The position numbers and the translations under genes are program-made. A DNA stretch of 64,000 nucleotides from Methylobacterium bullatum (GTDB taxonomy: Bacteria > Pseudomonadota > Alphaproteobacteria > Rhizobiales > Beijerinckiaceae). Below are positions 19,090 through 28,244 of this stretch, one piece after another (position 1 is the stretch's first letter; the number at the start of each line of letters is the position of its first letter). The notes beneath the pieces are model-generated. The model made no database searches, was not told the DNA's origin, and saw only the letters and a program-made list of their open reading frames with translations. The stretch lies in NCBI GenBank assembly GCA_902712845.1, contig LR743504.1, forward strand, positions 2,082,001-2,146,000. Reading direction: 5' to 3'.

Positions 19090-20259
19090 TCATGGCCAGA
19101 CCTTGATCGCCAGGGGCCGGCGCACGAGGTCGCGGTCCGAGGTCACTTGGCAGCCCTCCCGGCGCAGCGTCACGTAGGTGAGGAGGGCGGTGTCGCTCAC
19201 GTCGTCGAAATTGCGCCCGGTCGCCTGCGGATCGAGAATCGACGGATAGGCGATGAGATCGCCCTTGGCCGTGCAGGGATCGTCGTAGAGCGTGGCGCCT
19301 GCGAGCAGCAAGCGCGGCTGGTCCCAGGTGAGGAGATCCCGTGACGTCGTCCAGTAGAAGCCGGATTGCGGAACCTTGGCGCCGGCCGCGGCCATGAAGA
19401 CGGCGATCCAGGCCCCCGTGCCGCGGTGGCGGACCACCGCGCCCACGGGCAGGCCGAAGGGCTCCAGCGGCTTGCAGGACTCGGTGACCAGGGGCGGCCT
19501 GGCGTAGGGATCGGGGAAGGCGGCGGTGAAGCCGAGCCCGGTCCAGGCACGCCAGCGCGTCGGGTCGGAGGGCGTGTCGGTGCGGAACAGGCAGGCCCCG
19601 GCGGATTGCTCGCTGCCGCCGGAAGACCAGCCCGTGGTGGCGATCAGCACGTAGCGCCAGCGTCCGTCCGCGACGATGTTCGACGGATTGAAGAAGCCCC
19701 GCTGCCGGCCCTGGCCGACCTCCTGGCGGAACGGCGCCCCCGCCACAACAGCGGGCGGCTTGGCGCGGGCGAAGCTGCGCCCGCCATCGCCGGAGGAGGC
19801 GGCGACGATCGTGTTGTACCAGCACTCGATATAGACCTTCGAGCGGCAGCGGCCCTCGTGCTCGTTGGCCTGGTACTCGTGGTGGAGGAGGGCAGCGACC
19901 GCCTTGCCGTCCTCTGTCCATGTGGCGGTGATCCAGGAGCGGTCGTCATAGGCCGCCGGGTCGGCCTTCTCGCCGGATTCGAGCACCACGGTGCAGTCGA
20001 GCTTCAGCTGATCGAGGCTTGAACCACGAAGGGCTCGGTTGCGGTAATGCATCCCGAACACGGCGATGCTGCCTGATGCGTCACGGAAGGCGCGCGCCGA
20101 GGCGTCCGGCACGTCCGCCCCGTCGCAGGCATCGCGGCCGGCCTTGAAGATCGTCGTCGGTGCCCCGACGAGGGTGAGCGCGGAAAGCGGCGGCTCCGAC
20201 CGCGCCGCGGCGGTCTCCGGAAGCAGCATGAGCAGGAGGAGGGCGAGGAGGCGCGTCAT
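19090..20259 (-). CDS. Exported protein of unknown function, possibly a beta-propeller
   Basis: A 389-residue protein with a clean signal peptide (RLLALLLLMLLPETAAARS) from ATG 20259. The body has repeated short motifs built of strands and aromatic residues (RSWITATWTEDGKAV, SSGDGGRSFARAK, RWRYVLIATTGWSSGG, QSGFYWTTSRDLLTWD). The SxDGGxxF and SxDLLTW turns recall Asp-box or GH43/GH68-type five-bladed propeller proteins. Several cysteines suggest disulfides in the periplasm. I do not recognise a named family; a glycosidase or sugar-binding role is only a guess. It is divergent from nnrU. Confidence 0.7.
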   Translation of the reverse strand: MTRLLALLLLMLLPETAAARSEPPLSALTLVGAPTTIFKAGRDACDGADVPDASARAFRDASGSIAVFGMHYRNRALRGSSLDQLKLDCTVVLESGEKADPAAYDDRSWITATWTEDGKAVAALLHHEYQANEHEGRCRSKVYIECWYNTIVAASSGDGGRSFARAKPPAVVAGAPFRQEVGQGRQRGFFNPSNIVADGRWRYVLIATTGWSSGGSEQSAGACLFRTDTPSDPTRWRAWTGLGFTAAFPDPYARPPLVTESCKPLEPFGLPVGAVVRHRGTGAWIAVFMAAAGAKVPQSGFYWTTSRDLLTWDQPRLLLAGATLYDDPCTAKGDLIAYPSILDPQATGRNFDDVSDTALLTYVTLRREGCQVTSDRDLVRRPLAIKVWP

Positions 20260-20367
20260 CGGGTGAGCCTGGACATCGTCTCGAGTTTGGGTTTTGAACA
20301 ATTCCACTCTGCTTCACCCGGCCTGGCGCGGCTCCCGCGATCCACAGGCGCGCTTCGAAGGCATCCC

Positions 20368-20973
20368 ATGCTCATCCTCATCCTCGGCCTCGTGCTGTTC
20401 CTCGGCACGCATGCCTTCTCCATGTTGAGGACGAAGCGCGCGGGCATCATCGACGAGGTAGGGGAGAGCCGGTTCAAGCTCGGCTATACCGTGCTGTCGA
20501 TCGTCGGCATCGTGCTCATCGCCTATGGTTTCGGACAATACCGCGCGGATGGCTACATCCAGGTCTGGAACCCGCCGGTCTTCACGCGCCATCTCGCGCT
20601 GCTGCTGACGCTCCTCGCCTTCATCGTCCTGGCCTCGGCCTACCTGCCCGGCCATATCCGGGCGCGGGCCAAGCACCCGATGCTGCTGGCGGTGAAGATC
20701 TGGGCGACGGCCCATCTCCTCGCCAATGGCGACCTCGGCTCGATCCTGCTGTTCGGCAGCTTCCTCGCATGGGCGGTGATCGCCCGGATCAGCGCCAAGC
20801 GCCGCGCCCAGTCGGCTGGCGCGGTGGCCGCCCAGCACGGCGCCGTCGCGGCTCCGGCCGGCTGGCGCAACGACGCGATCGCGGTGGCCGTGGGCTTCGT
20901 CGTCTGGTTCGTCTTCGCGAAATATCTGCATCAATGGGTGATCGGCGTCTCCGCCTGGCCTATGCCGGCCTGA
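20368..20973 (+). CDS. nnrU: NnrU family membrane protein
   Basis: A 201-residue protein with about six hydrophobic helices. It has the NnrU start (LVLFLGTHAFSML), the PPVFTRHLALLL segment and the HPMLLAVKIWATAHLLANGD core. NnrU was described beside denitrification genes in alphaproteobacteria, but its biochemical role is unknown; the family overlaps with methyltransferase-like isoprenylcysteine membrane proteins. ATG 20368 begins at the first hydrophobic segment. No denitrification gene lies nearby. Confidence 0.82.
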   Translation: MLILILGLVLFLGTHAFSMLRTKRAGIIDEVGESRFKLGYTVLSIVGIVLIAYGFGQYRADGYIQVWNPPVFTRHLALLLTLLAFIVLASAYLPGHIRARAKHPMLLAVKIWATAHLLANGDLGSILLFGSFLAWAVIARISAKRRAQSAGAVAAQHGAVAAPAGWRNDAIAVAVGFVVWFVFAKYLHQWVIGVSAWPMPA

Positions 20974-21001
20974 AGCCATCGGCGCAGGGCCAGTCATCAG
21001 G

Positions 21002-21041
21002 CCGGCCGCATGGCCAGCCGGCAGCCCGGCCGCATGGCCAG
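21002..21041. repeat. Short direct repeat
   Basis: The 16-mer CCGGCCGCATGGCCAG occurs at 21002-21017 and again at 21026-21041, a 24-bp period. It is also internally palindromic (GGCCGCATGGCC-like). It sits in the gap between nnrU and the TPR membrane protein gene and is probably a local duplication. Confidence 0.65.
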
Positions 21042-21125
21042 TCGCCAAGCCGTCCTGGCTGTGCTAGGCGCCGGGCTTGGTTTTCCTCAAGGCCGTCGAT
21101 CGTATCGCGGTCGGCGTGAGACGAC

Positions 21126-21839
21126 ATGGCCGAGAACAACGAGTTTATCCGCGAGGTCAACGAAGACTATCGCCGCGATCAGGTCGCACAGATCTGGAAG
21201 CGCTACAGCGGTCTCATCGTCGCCGTGGCGATTCTCGTCGTGGCCGGCGTCGGCGGCTATCGCTACTGGCAGCACGACCAGCGGGTCCGCGCGGAAGCCG
21301 CGTCCGAGAAGTTCGAGGCCGCCAATCGCCTCGCCAAGGACGGCAAGGCCGCCGAGGCCGACAAGGCCTTCGAGGCGCTGGAGGCCGAGGCTCCCGGCGG
21401 CTACCGGATGCTGGCCCGCTTCCGCTCCGCCACCGAGACCGCCAAGCGCGACGCGTCCGCCGGTGCCGCCGAATACGATGCGCTCGCCGCCGACACCAAG
21501 CTCAGCGACGGCCTGCGCGACCTCGCCCGCCTGCGCGCCGCCCTGATCCGCCTCGATCAGCCGAACCCCGATCCGGCCCTCGCCAGCCTGCAGGGGCTCG
21601 CCGCCCCGACCGGCGCGTTCCGCCACACCGCCCGCGAAATGCTTGGCCTCGTGGCGCTGAAGCGTGGCGAATACGATGCCGCCGGACGCTGGTTCGACCA
21701 GATCGTCTCCGATCCCCAGACGCCGGCCAACCTGCGCCAGCGCATCGAGGTCTATGCCGCCCTCGTGGCCGGCGGCCCGGTCACCGTGACCGCGGCCCCT
21801 GCTCCCGAGCCGGCCGCACCCCCGCCCGTGACGCGCTGA
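21126..21839 (+). CDS. YfgM-like TPR membrane protein (SecYEG ancillary)
   Basis: A 237-residue protein with a cytoplasmic N-terminus (FIREVNEDYRRDQVAQIWKRY), one transmembrane helix (about 29-47, GLIVAVAILVVAGVGGYRYW) and a periplasmic TPR-like helical domain (TPR_21). It ends in a Pro/Ala-rich tail. This is the layout of YfgM, which contacts SecYEG and periplasmic chaperones. The location directly upstream of der is the usual one in proteobacteria, and the two probably form an operon (64-bp gap). Confidence 0.83.
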   Translation: MAENNEFIREVNEDYRRDQVAQIWKRYSGLIVAVAILVVAGVGGYRYWQHDQRVRAEAASEKFEAANRLAKDGKAAEADKAFEALEAEAPGGYRMLARFRSATETAKRDASAGAAEYDALAADTKLSDGLRDLARLRAALIRLDQPNPDPALASLQGLAAPTGAFRHTAREMLGLVALKRGEYDAAGRWFDQIVSDPQTPANLRQRIEVYAALVAGGPVTVTAAPAPEPAAPPPVTR

Positions 21840-21903
21840 GCCGGTTCCGGCACGCCGCCTGCACGACGAATTTTTTCCGTACGACGACTGAATCGAGACC
21901 ACC

Positions 21904-23262
21904 ATGGACATGCCGACCGTCGCTATCGTCGGACGGCCGAATGTCGGCAAGTCGACCCTCTTCAACCGGCTGGTGGGCAAGAAGCTCGCCCTCGTGGACG
22001 ATCGCCCCGGCGTGACCCGCGACCGGCGCGAGGGCGATGTCAACTTCGGCGGATTGGTGTTTCGCGTCATCGACACGGCTGGTCTCGAACAGGCCGACGC
22101 GGATTCGCTGCTCGGGCGCATGCGTGCGCAGACAGAAGCCGCGATCCTCGAGGCCGACGTCGTGCTGTTCGTCATCGACGCCCGCGCCGGCATCCTCCCC
22201 GCAGACCAGCCTTTCGCGGAACTCGTGCGCCGCGCGGGCTGCCCGGTGGTGCTCGTCGCCAACAAGGCCGAGGGTGGCACCGGCCTGTCCGGCGCCTACG
22301 AGGCGTTCTCCCTCGGCCTCGGCGATCCTATCCCGTTCTCGGCCGAGCACGGCGAGGGCATCGGCGAGTTGCACGACGCGCTCACCGAGGCCCTACCCAA
22401 GCTCGACGACGAGGACGAGGAATACGACGACGATCCGTCGAACCGCTCGCTCAAGGTCGCCATCGTCGGCCGCCCCAACGCGGGCAAGTCGACCCTGATC
22501 AACCGGATGCTCGGCGAAGAGCGCCTGCTCGTCGGCCCCGAGGCCGGCATCACCCGCGATTCGATCTCCCTCGACTGGGAATGGCGCGGCCGCCGGATCA
22601 AGCTTCACGACACGGCGGGCATGCGCCGCAAGGCCCGCATCGACGACAAGCTCGAGAAGCTCGCCGTCTCGGACGGCCTGCGCGCCGTGCGCTTCGCCGA
22701 GGTGGTGGTGGTGCTCCTCGACGCCACGATCCCGTTCGAGAAGCAGGACCTGACCATCATCGATCTCATCGAGAGCGAGGGCAGGGCGGTGGTCATCGGC
22801 CTCAACAAGTGGGACCTCGTGGCCGACCAGCCCGGCCTCTTGAAGAAGCTGCGGGAGGATTGCACCCGCCTGTTGCCGCAGGTGCGCGGCGTCTCCGTGG
22901 TGCCCCTGTCGGGTCTTGCCGGCGACGGCATCGACGCGCTGATGAAGGCCGTCACCGAGACCTTCGAGGTCTGGAACCGCCGCGTCTCCACCTCCAAGAT
23001 CAACGAGTGGCTCAGCGCGGCGACCCAGCGCAACCCGCCACCCGCGGTAGCCGGCCGCCGCATCAAGATCCGCTACGCCACCCAGGTGAAGAGCCGCCCG
23101 CCCCACTTCGCCCTCTTCGGCAACCAGCTCGACGGCCTGCCGAAATCCTACACCCGCTACCTCGTCAACAACCTGCGCGAGGCCTTCGACCTGCCCGGCG
23201 TGCCGATCCGCCTGTCCCTGCGGACCTCGAAGAACCCGTTCGACAAGGAAAACAAGGGCTGA
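21904..23262 (+). CDS. der: GTPase Der (EngA), ribosome assembly
   Basis: A double-domain GTPase of 452 residues that acts in 50S subunit maturation. The first G domain has GRPNVGKST (about 10-18), DTAGL and NKAEG. The second has GRPNAGKST (about 189-197), DTAGMR and NKWD. A C-terminal KH-like domain (about 360-445, with the conserved [11 protein letters not shown]) completes the family architecture. The acidic linker EDEEYDDDP joins the two G domains. The stop lies 3 bp from the stop of the convergent ybdK-type gene. Confidence 0.96.
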   Translation: MDMPTVAIVGRPNVGKSTLFNRLVGKKLALVDDRPGVTRDRREGDVNFGGLVFRVIDTAGLEQADADSLLGRMRAQTEAAILEADVVLFVIDARAGILPADQPFAELVRRAGCPVVLVANKAEGGTGLSGAYEAFSLGLGDPIPFSAEHGEGIGELHDALTEALPKLDDEDEEYDDDPSNRSLKVAIVGRPNAGKSTLINRMLGEERLLVGPEAGITRDSISLDWEWRGRRIKLHDTAGMRRKARIDDKLEKLAVSDGLRAVRFAEVVVVLLDATIPFEKQDLTIIDLIESEGRAVVIGLNKWDLVADQPGLLKKLREDCTRLLPQVRGVSVVPLSGLAGDGIDALMKAVTETFEVWNRRVSTSKINEWLSAATQRNPPPAVAGRRIKIRYATQVKSRPPHFALFGNQLDGLPKSYTRYLVNNLREAFDLPGVPIRLSLRTSKNPFDKENKG

Positions 23263-23265
23263 GCC

Positions 23266-24390
23266 TCACGACCCGCAGGTCGTTTCACTCAGCCAATCGA
23301 CCACGTCGTCCAGCCCCTGGCGGTTGGTGCGGCCTGCCTCGCGCGCGGCTTCGAACATCGCGATTTGGCGGTCGGCGCTGGTGCCCTCGCGGACGATGCG
23401 TCGGGCTCGCTCGACCTCTTCGCCGCAGCCGAGCGCGTCGGCATCGGCGTCGATGAGGGCCAGCATCGCGTCGAGGGCGTCGGCGAAGGGGAGAGCGTCT
23501 TCGCTGGCCTCGTCGATGATCTCGGCCTCCGTGCCGCTGCGCTGGGCGCGCCACAGGTTCTCTTCGGCCAGAGCGCGGGAGACGCCGTCGAGATCGGCGT
23601 TGAGGTTGGGCCGGCGCACGACGCAGCGCACGAGGCAGCGGAAGAGCGCCGCTACGGTGAGCGCGTCCTCCAGCCGTGTGCAGGAATCCGCCACCCGCAA
23701 TTCGAGGGTCGGGAACTTGATCGACGGCCGCAGGGACCACCACAGGAAGCTCGCATCCTGGATCGAGCCCGCTTGGGTCATGATGCGGACGTAGCGCTCA
23801 TAGGCGTCGGGGTCCGAGAAGAGCTGTGGCAGGCCGGTGCGCGGCAGTTCGCCGAAGGCGCTGAGCCGGTAGGCGGTGAGCCCCGTCGGCTTTCCCTGCC
23901 AGAAGGGGGACGAGGCCGAGAGCGCGAATAGAAGCGGCTGGAACGGCAGCAGCCGGTTCATCAGGTCCACCCGCGCCTGCGGGTCGGGCACCTCCACATG
24001 CACATGCATGCCGCAGATCAGGCTGCGCCGTCCCGCCATTCCCACATCCCGCAGGATGCCACGATAGCGCTCGCCCTTTGTTGGCAATTGCCGCGCCCAA
24101 TCGGACACCGGATGGGTGCCGGCGGCAAAGAGCAGAAGCTCGTGCTCCTTCGCCAGACGACCGAGGGCGTCACGCTGGCGTCCCAGGATCTCGCGCGCCT
24201 CGCTGAACTCCGTGGAGGGCGGGGTGCAGACCTCGACCTGACACTGCAGCATCTCCCGCCCGATCTCGGGCAGGCGCTCGCTCGCTTCCGTATGGAACGG
24301 CTTCACCGACCGCCGCGGCGTCCCTCGCGTCTCGGCATCGGCCAGGAAGTATTCCTCCTCGATGCCGAAACGGTAGCTGTGCGCGGTCAT
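23266..24390 (-). CDS. YbdK-type carboxylate-amine ligase (glutamate-cysteine ligase 2 family)
   Basis: A 374-residue ATP-dependent ligase. The N-terminus RFGIEEEYFL holds the acidic metal-binding residues, and the GMHVHVEVPD segment and the later LELRVADSCT (ExR) match the GCS2/YbdK family. YbdK has weak glutamate-cysteine ligase activity in vitro, and its physiological substrate is not settled. ATG 24390 is preceded by GGAAACCTCC-type purine-rich sequence. The dmrA gene ends 55 bp upstream, so the two may be cotranscribed. Confidence 0.87.
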   Translation of the reverse strand: MTAHSYRFGIEEEYFLADAETRGTPRRSVKPFHTEASERLPEIGREMLQCQVEVCTPPSTEFSEAREILGRQRDALGRLAKEHELLLFAAGTHPVSDWARQLPTKGERYRGILRDVGMAGRRSLICGMHVHVEVPDPQARVDLMNRLLPFQPLLFALSASSPFWQGKPTGLTAYRLSAFGELPRTGLPQLFSDPDAYERYVRIMTQAGSIQDASFLWWSLRPSIKFPTLELRVADSCTRLEDALTVAALFRCLVRCVVRRPNLNADLDGVSRALAEENLWRAQRSGTEAEIIDEASEDALPFADALDAMLALIDADADALGCGEEVERARRIVREGTSADRQIAMFEAAREAGRTNRQGLDDVVDWLSETTCGS

Positions 24391-24444
24391 GGAGGTTTCC
24401 TGCGGTGGATCGGTATCAACTCGCAGGAAGCGTCGTCGTTGCCG

Positions 24445-24852
24445 TCAGGACCGCAGCGCTCCGCCCACCAGCCAAGCCGGATCGAACCAGCGGTCGGCCT
24501 CGCCGTCATAGGGCAGGCGGGTGATGTCCCAGTTCTGGATGTACTTGGCGTAGACGTTCCAGACCGTGATGCCGCCGCCGACGAAGATGCGCCGGCCCGG
24601 ATAGCGCTTGAGCACCTCTTCCGGGTCCTCGTGGCTGCGGATAACGTCGATGGTGCGGTCCTTGAAGGCGAAGTCCGGCACCGAGGCCACGGTCTTCGGC
24701 CCGGCGATCAGCACGTGCCCCATGGTCAGCGCGAAGAAGCGCGTCACGTCTTCCACGAAAAGCGGATCGGTGTTGCCCTCCCACGGTAAGTGCCCGTTGA
24801 GGCCCAACTGGCCGCGCAGGCCGATGGCGCAGATGCAACGAACGTCGATCAT
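24445..24852 (-). CDS. dmrA: DHFR-family reductase, probable dihydromethanopterin reductase
   Basis: A 135-residue DHFR-fold protein, about 15 kDa and shorter than ordinary dihydrofolate reductase (about 160). It has the Met20-loop equivalent GLNGHLPW (17-24), the VLIAGPKT strand-turn (47-54) where DHFR has GRxT, and the dinucleotide-binding VGGGITVW (91-98). In Methylobacterium extorquens a 15-kDa DHFR homologue, DmrA, reduces dihydromethanopterin to the C1 carrier tetrahydromethanopterin. The short length, the altered cofactor loop and the methylotroph context favour DmrA over a true FolA. The assignment is strong but not proven without alignment. A type-1 repeat lies just upstream. Confidence 0.75.
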   Translation of the reverse strand: MIDVRCICAIGLRGQLGLNGHLPWEGNTDPLFVEDVTRFFALTMGHVLIAGPKTVASVPDFAFKDRTIDVIRSHEDPEEVLKRYPGRRIFVGGGITVWNVYAKYIQNWDITRLPYDGEADRWFDPAWLVGGALRS

Positions 24853-24892
24853 GATCGGGGGCTCTCAGAGATTAGGCACGATTCCCACCTGC

Positions 24893-25007
24893 TACCTCAT
24901 CCTGAGGTGCCGGAGCGAAGCGCAGGCCTCGAAGGAGGGCTCCAGAACTCGAACAGCGATCTGGAGCCCTCCTTCGAGGCCGCTTTGCGGCACCTCAGGA
25001 TGAGGTA
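24893..25007. repeat. Type-1 palindromic repeat, copy B
   Basis: Outer arms CCTCATCCTGAGGTGCC and GGCACCTCAGGATGAGG are perfectly complementary. The inner pair is CTCGAAGGAGGGCTCCAG against CTGGAGCCCTCCTTCGAG. It lies between dmrA and the SDR gene, in the same orientation as copy C. Confidence 0.92.
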
Positions 25008-25031
25008 GCGGGCGGGGCTAAGACGACGGGC

Positions 25032-25772
25032 CTAAGCCGCCATCTGCGGCGTCAGCACGCGGTCGCTGGGGAAATCGTAGATCTTGCCGGATTGATCCCA
25101 ATCCGGGCTCGCGAGCCGCACGAAATGCGGGGCGAGGTCGTCCGGAGTTTTCAGTGTGGTCTCGTCCTCGCCCGGCATCGCCGCCTTGCGCATGGAGGTG
25201 CGCAGGGGGCCGGGGTTGAGGAGCATGGCGCGGATCGGCGTGGTCTCGGTCTCGGCCGCGTAGGTACGCACGAGGGCGTCGAGGGCCGCCTTGGAGACCG
25301 AGTACGGTCCCCAATAGGCCTTGCATTTCTGCGAGGCGCCGGAGGTGACGAAGACGGCACGGCCCGCATCCGACATCCGAAGCAGCGGGTCCATCGAGCG
25401 CAGCAGGCGCCAGTTCGCGGTGACGTTGATGTCCATCACCTGCGACCAGGTCTTCGGCGTCACGTGCCCGAGGGGGGTGAGGTTGCCGAGGATGCCGGCA
25501 TTGCCCACCACCACGTCGAGCTTTTTCCAGCGCTCGTGGATGCTCAGGCCGAGCCGGTCGATGGCGTCGAAATCGGTGAGGTCCAGGGGCACGAGGGTCG
25601 CGCTCGAGCCCACCTGCCGGATCGCGTCGTCGAGTTCTTCCAAGGCCCCTTGCGTCCGGGCGACGGCGACGATGTGAGCACCGGCCTCGGCGAGGGCCAG
25701 GGCCGCCGCCCGGCCGATGCCGCGCGAGCAGCCGGTGACGAGGGCGATGCGGCCGTCGAGGGGCTTCGTCAT
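25032..25772 (-). CDS. SDR-family NAD(P)-dependent oxidoreductase
   Basis: A 246-residue classical short-chain dehydrogenase. It has TGCSRGIGRAAALAL (TGxxxGIG) near the N-terminus, NAGILG, and the catalytic Ser and YxxxK in VTSGASQKC and YWGPYSVSKAAL. Substrate unknown. The gene starts at ATG 25772 or at a TTG at 25784 whose TTGA would overlap the purF stop. Either way it is tightly coupled to purF. An SDR gene after purF is a conserved arrangement in Rhizobiales. Confidence 0.87.
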   Translation of the reverse strand: MTKPLDGRIALVTGCSRGIGRAAALALAEAGAHIVAVARTQGALEELDDAIRQVGSSATLVPLDLTDFDAIDRLGLSIHERWKKLDVVVGNAGILGNLTPLGHVTPKTWSQVMDINVTANWRLLRSMDPLLRMSDAGRAVFVTSGASQKCKAYWGPYSVSKAALDALVRTYAAETETTPIRAMLLNPGPLRTSMRKAAMPGEDETTLKTPDDLAPHFVRLASPDWDQSGKIYDFPSDRVLTPQMAA

Positions 25773-25780
25773 GAGTCGCG

Positions 25781-27271
25781 TCAATCCGCTTCGGCGAGCA
25801 TCGCGAGACGCCTCGGCCCGGCGATGGCGAGGTCGGTCAGGCCGGTCGGGTAGTCGCCCGTGAAGCAGTGATCGGTATATTGCGGGCAGGATTCGTTGCG
25901 GCCCTCCTCGCCCATGGCCTTGTACAGGCCCTCGATGGAGAGGAAGGCAAGAGAATCCGCGCCGATGTAGCGGCGCATGCCTTCGAGGTCGTGGGTCGCG
26001 GCCAGCAGCTTCTCGCGCTCCGGCGTGTCGATCCCGTAGAAATCCGGGTAGGTGATCGGCGGCGAGGCGATGCGGAAATGCACCTCCTTGGCACCGGCTT
26101 CGCGCATCATCCGCACGATCTTCACCGAGGTGGTGCCGCGCACGAGGCTGTCGTCCACGAGGACGATGCGCTTGCCTTCCACCACGGCGCGGTTGGCCGA
26201 ATGCTTCATCCGCACGCCGAGTTCACGCACCGACTGGGTCGGCTGGATGAAGGTGCGTCCGACATAGTGGTTGCGGATGATGCCCATCTCGAAGGGCAGT
26301 CCAGTCTCCTGCGCGAAGCCGAGGGCGGCCGGCACGCCGGAATCGGGTACCGGGATGACCACATCGGCGGCGGTGGCGGATTCTCGGGCGAGTTCGTGGC
26401 CGATATTCTTGCGGACGGAATAGACGCTCTTGCCGTTCACCACGGAATCTGGCCGGGCGAAGTAGATGTATTCGAAGATACAGGGGCGCATGGGCTGGGC
26501 CGGCGCGAATCGGATCGATTCGATACCGTCCTCGGAGATGACGACGATCTCGCCGTTCTCCACGTCGCGGATGAACTTCGCGCCGATGATGTCCAGCGCA
26601 CAGGTCTCGGAGGCGAGGATGTAGCGTCCGTCGAGTTCGCCGATGACCAGCGGGCGGATGCCGAGGGGGTCGCGGGCGCCGATGAGCTTCTTGTTGGTGA
26701 GCGCCACGATGGCGTAGGCGCCCTGGACCTGCCGCAGGGCTTCGGTGAAGCGCTCGACGATGAGGGGCGCGCGACTGCGGGCGGCGAGGTGCAGGATCAC
26801 TTCCGTGTCGGAGGTCGACTGCGTGATCGCGCCGTCGCGGACGAGGTCGCGGCGGATGGAGAGGGCGTTGGTGAGGTTGCCGTTATGGGCCACCGCAAGA
26901 CCGCCGCTGGCGAGTTCGGCGAAGAGCGGCTGGACGTTGCGGAGGATCGTGCCGCCGGTCGTCGAGTAGCGCACGTGGCCGATGGCGGCCGAGCCTTCGA
27001 GATGTTCGATGGTGGAGCGATCGGAGAACGAATCACCGACGAGGCCGGGCCGGCGCTCGGAATGGAAGATGTGCCCGTCGAAGGAGACGATGCCGGCCGC
27101 CTCCTGGCCTCGGTGCTGGAGGGCGTGGAGCCCGAGGGCCACGATGGCCGAGGCGTCCGGATGGCCGAAAATTCCGAAGACGCCGCACTCCTCGCGCAGC
27201 GTGTCCCCGTCCCGGTCCAGCCCATCCACCACGTCGACCGAATGGCGGGCGCTCGCGCTGCGTGCTGACAT
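25781..27271 (-). CDS. purF: Amidophosphoribosyltransferase
   Basis: A 496-residue enzyme that makes phosphoribosylamine from PRPP and glutamine, the first step of purine synthesis. After a short N-terminal segment comes EECGVFGIFG, whose Cys (about residue 29) becomes the N-terminal nucleophile after propeptide removal. The PRPP-binding motif VLVDDSLVRGTTS is in the C-terminal phosphoribosyltransferase domain. ATG 27271. It lies 180 bp after cvpA and directly before the SDR gene, the same order as in related alphaproteobacteria. Confidence 0.97.
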   Translation of the reverse strand: MSARSASARHSVDVVDGLDRDGDTLREECGVFGIFGHPDASAIVALGLHALQHRGQEAAGIVSFDGHIFHSERRPGLVGDSFSDRSTIEHLEGSAAIGHVRYSTTGGTILRNVQPLFAELASGGLAVAHNGNLTNALSIRRDLVRDGAITQSTSDTEVILHLAARSRAPLIVERFTEALRQVQGAYAIVALTNKKLIGARDPLGIRPLVIGELDGRYILASETCALDIIGAKFIRDVENGEIVVISEDGIESIRFAPAQPMRPCIFEYIYFARPDSVVNGKSVYSVRKNIGHELARESATAADVVIPVPDSGVPAALGFAQETGLPFEMGIIRNHYVGRTFIQPTQSVRELGVRMKHSANRAVVEGKRIVLVDDSLVRGTTSVKIVRMMREAGAKEVHFRIASPPITYPDFYGIDTPEREKLLAATHDLEGMRRYIGADSLAFLSIEGLYKAMGEEGRNESCPQYTDHCFTGDYPTGLTDLAIAGPRRLAMLAEAD

Positions 27272-27451
27272 CTGGTTCTGCGATCCTGAGGTGGCCCGCC
27301 GTTGCCGGTTTCGGCAGCGTCCACGGACCGGCTTGCATCGTGCGACCGTTCTATGACGACGGCCGCTTCCTGCAAGAAGCCGTCATTTAGTCGGCCTTGG
27401 TTCCGCAACCAAGCGGCTTGCCACGCAGATCAGACGCGCTGCGTGAGAAGG

Positions 27452-28051
27452 TCAGCGTCGTGCAGGCGACTCCGTCCGGCGTTGCGCGGGAGCCGTGTCG
27501 CCCTCACCGGCCGGCTCGACCGGGTCCGCCGTGCCGTCGCCCTTGGACTTCTTGAACTGCTTCAGGAACCCTTCCGGGTTCTCCGGCAACTGAGCCACCA
27601 GCGCGTCGCCCGATTTCTCGAGCATCGGACGGCTGCGGGCCTGTGCCGCCCAATCCGGCATCTTGCCCTGGACCAGCCAAGCCAGGAACACCCAGCCGAT
27701 CACGCAGATGAGGAAGCCACGCCCGGCGCCGAAGACGAAACCGAGAGACCGGTCGATCGCGCCGATGCGCGAATCGAGGATCATGTCGGAGACCTTCACC
27801 GTGATGATCGAGACGACGATGAGGGTAAGGAGGAAGATGGTGGCGATGGAGGCCACCAGCGCCACGGTGGCGTTGGAGACATGCTGGCTCACCGTGGGCA
27901 GCAGCAGGGGATAGAGCTTCCAGGCGACCGCAGCGGCGGCGACCCAGGCGACGATGGCCAGGACCTCGCGCGTCGCCCCGCGGACGGCGGCCAGCAGGGC
28001 CGAGATGACGACGATGCCGAGAACGGCCAGATCGAGAACGGAAAACGGCAT
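27452..28051 (-). CDS. cvpA: CvpA family membrane protein
   Basis: A 199-residue inner-membrane protein with four hydrophobic helices within the first 135 residues (starting LDLAVLGIVVISALLAAVRG, with the family Arg-Gly pair) and a charged C-terminal tail. CvpA is needed for colicin V secretion in E. coli and is commonly beside purF; its molecular role is unclear. ATG 28051 gives the family N-terminus. The frame to 28354 would overlap the divergent yhhQ and is rejected. Confidence 0.9.
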   Translation of the reverse strand: MPFSVLDLAVLGIVVISALLAAVRGATREVLAIVAWVAAAAVAWKLYPLLLPTVSQHVSNATVALVASIATIFLLTLIVVSIITVKVSDMILDSRIGAIDRSLGFVFGAGRGFLICVIGWVFLAWLVQGKMPDWAAQARSRPMLEKSGDALVAQLPENPEGFLKQFKKSKGDGTADPVEPAGEGDTAPAQRRTESPARR

Positions 28052-28244
28052 TGAATGGTATGGTCGCACGGGGCAGAGGGGCTGACGATGGCCTGCTCGT
28101 GCGGCTCCCCCTCGCCGCCGCGCCTGTATATCGTGCGGAAACTCGGCCGTCACCCTCCGGTGCGGAGGACCGGCCGACTTGGGGGGTAACACCGGGCTGT
28201 CGCTCCCGAATGTCGGCGGTAGGCCCGTTTCTGAGGGAGCCCGT

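Noticed and set aside
21002..21041. A larger tandem repeat or mobile-element end in the nnrU-yfgM gap
   Set aside because: Only two 16-mer units are present with no flanking duplication or transposase.
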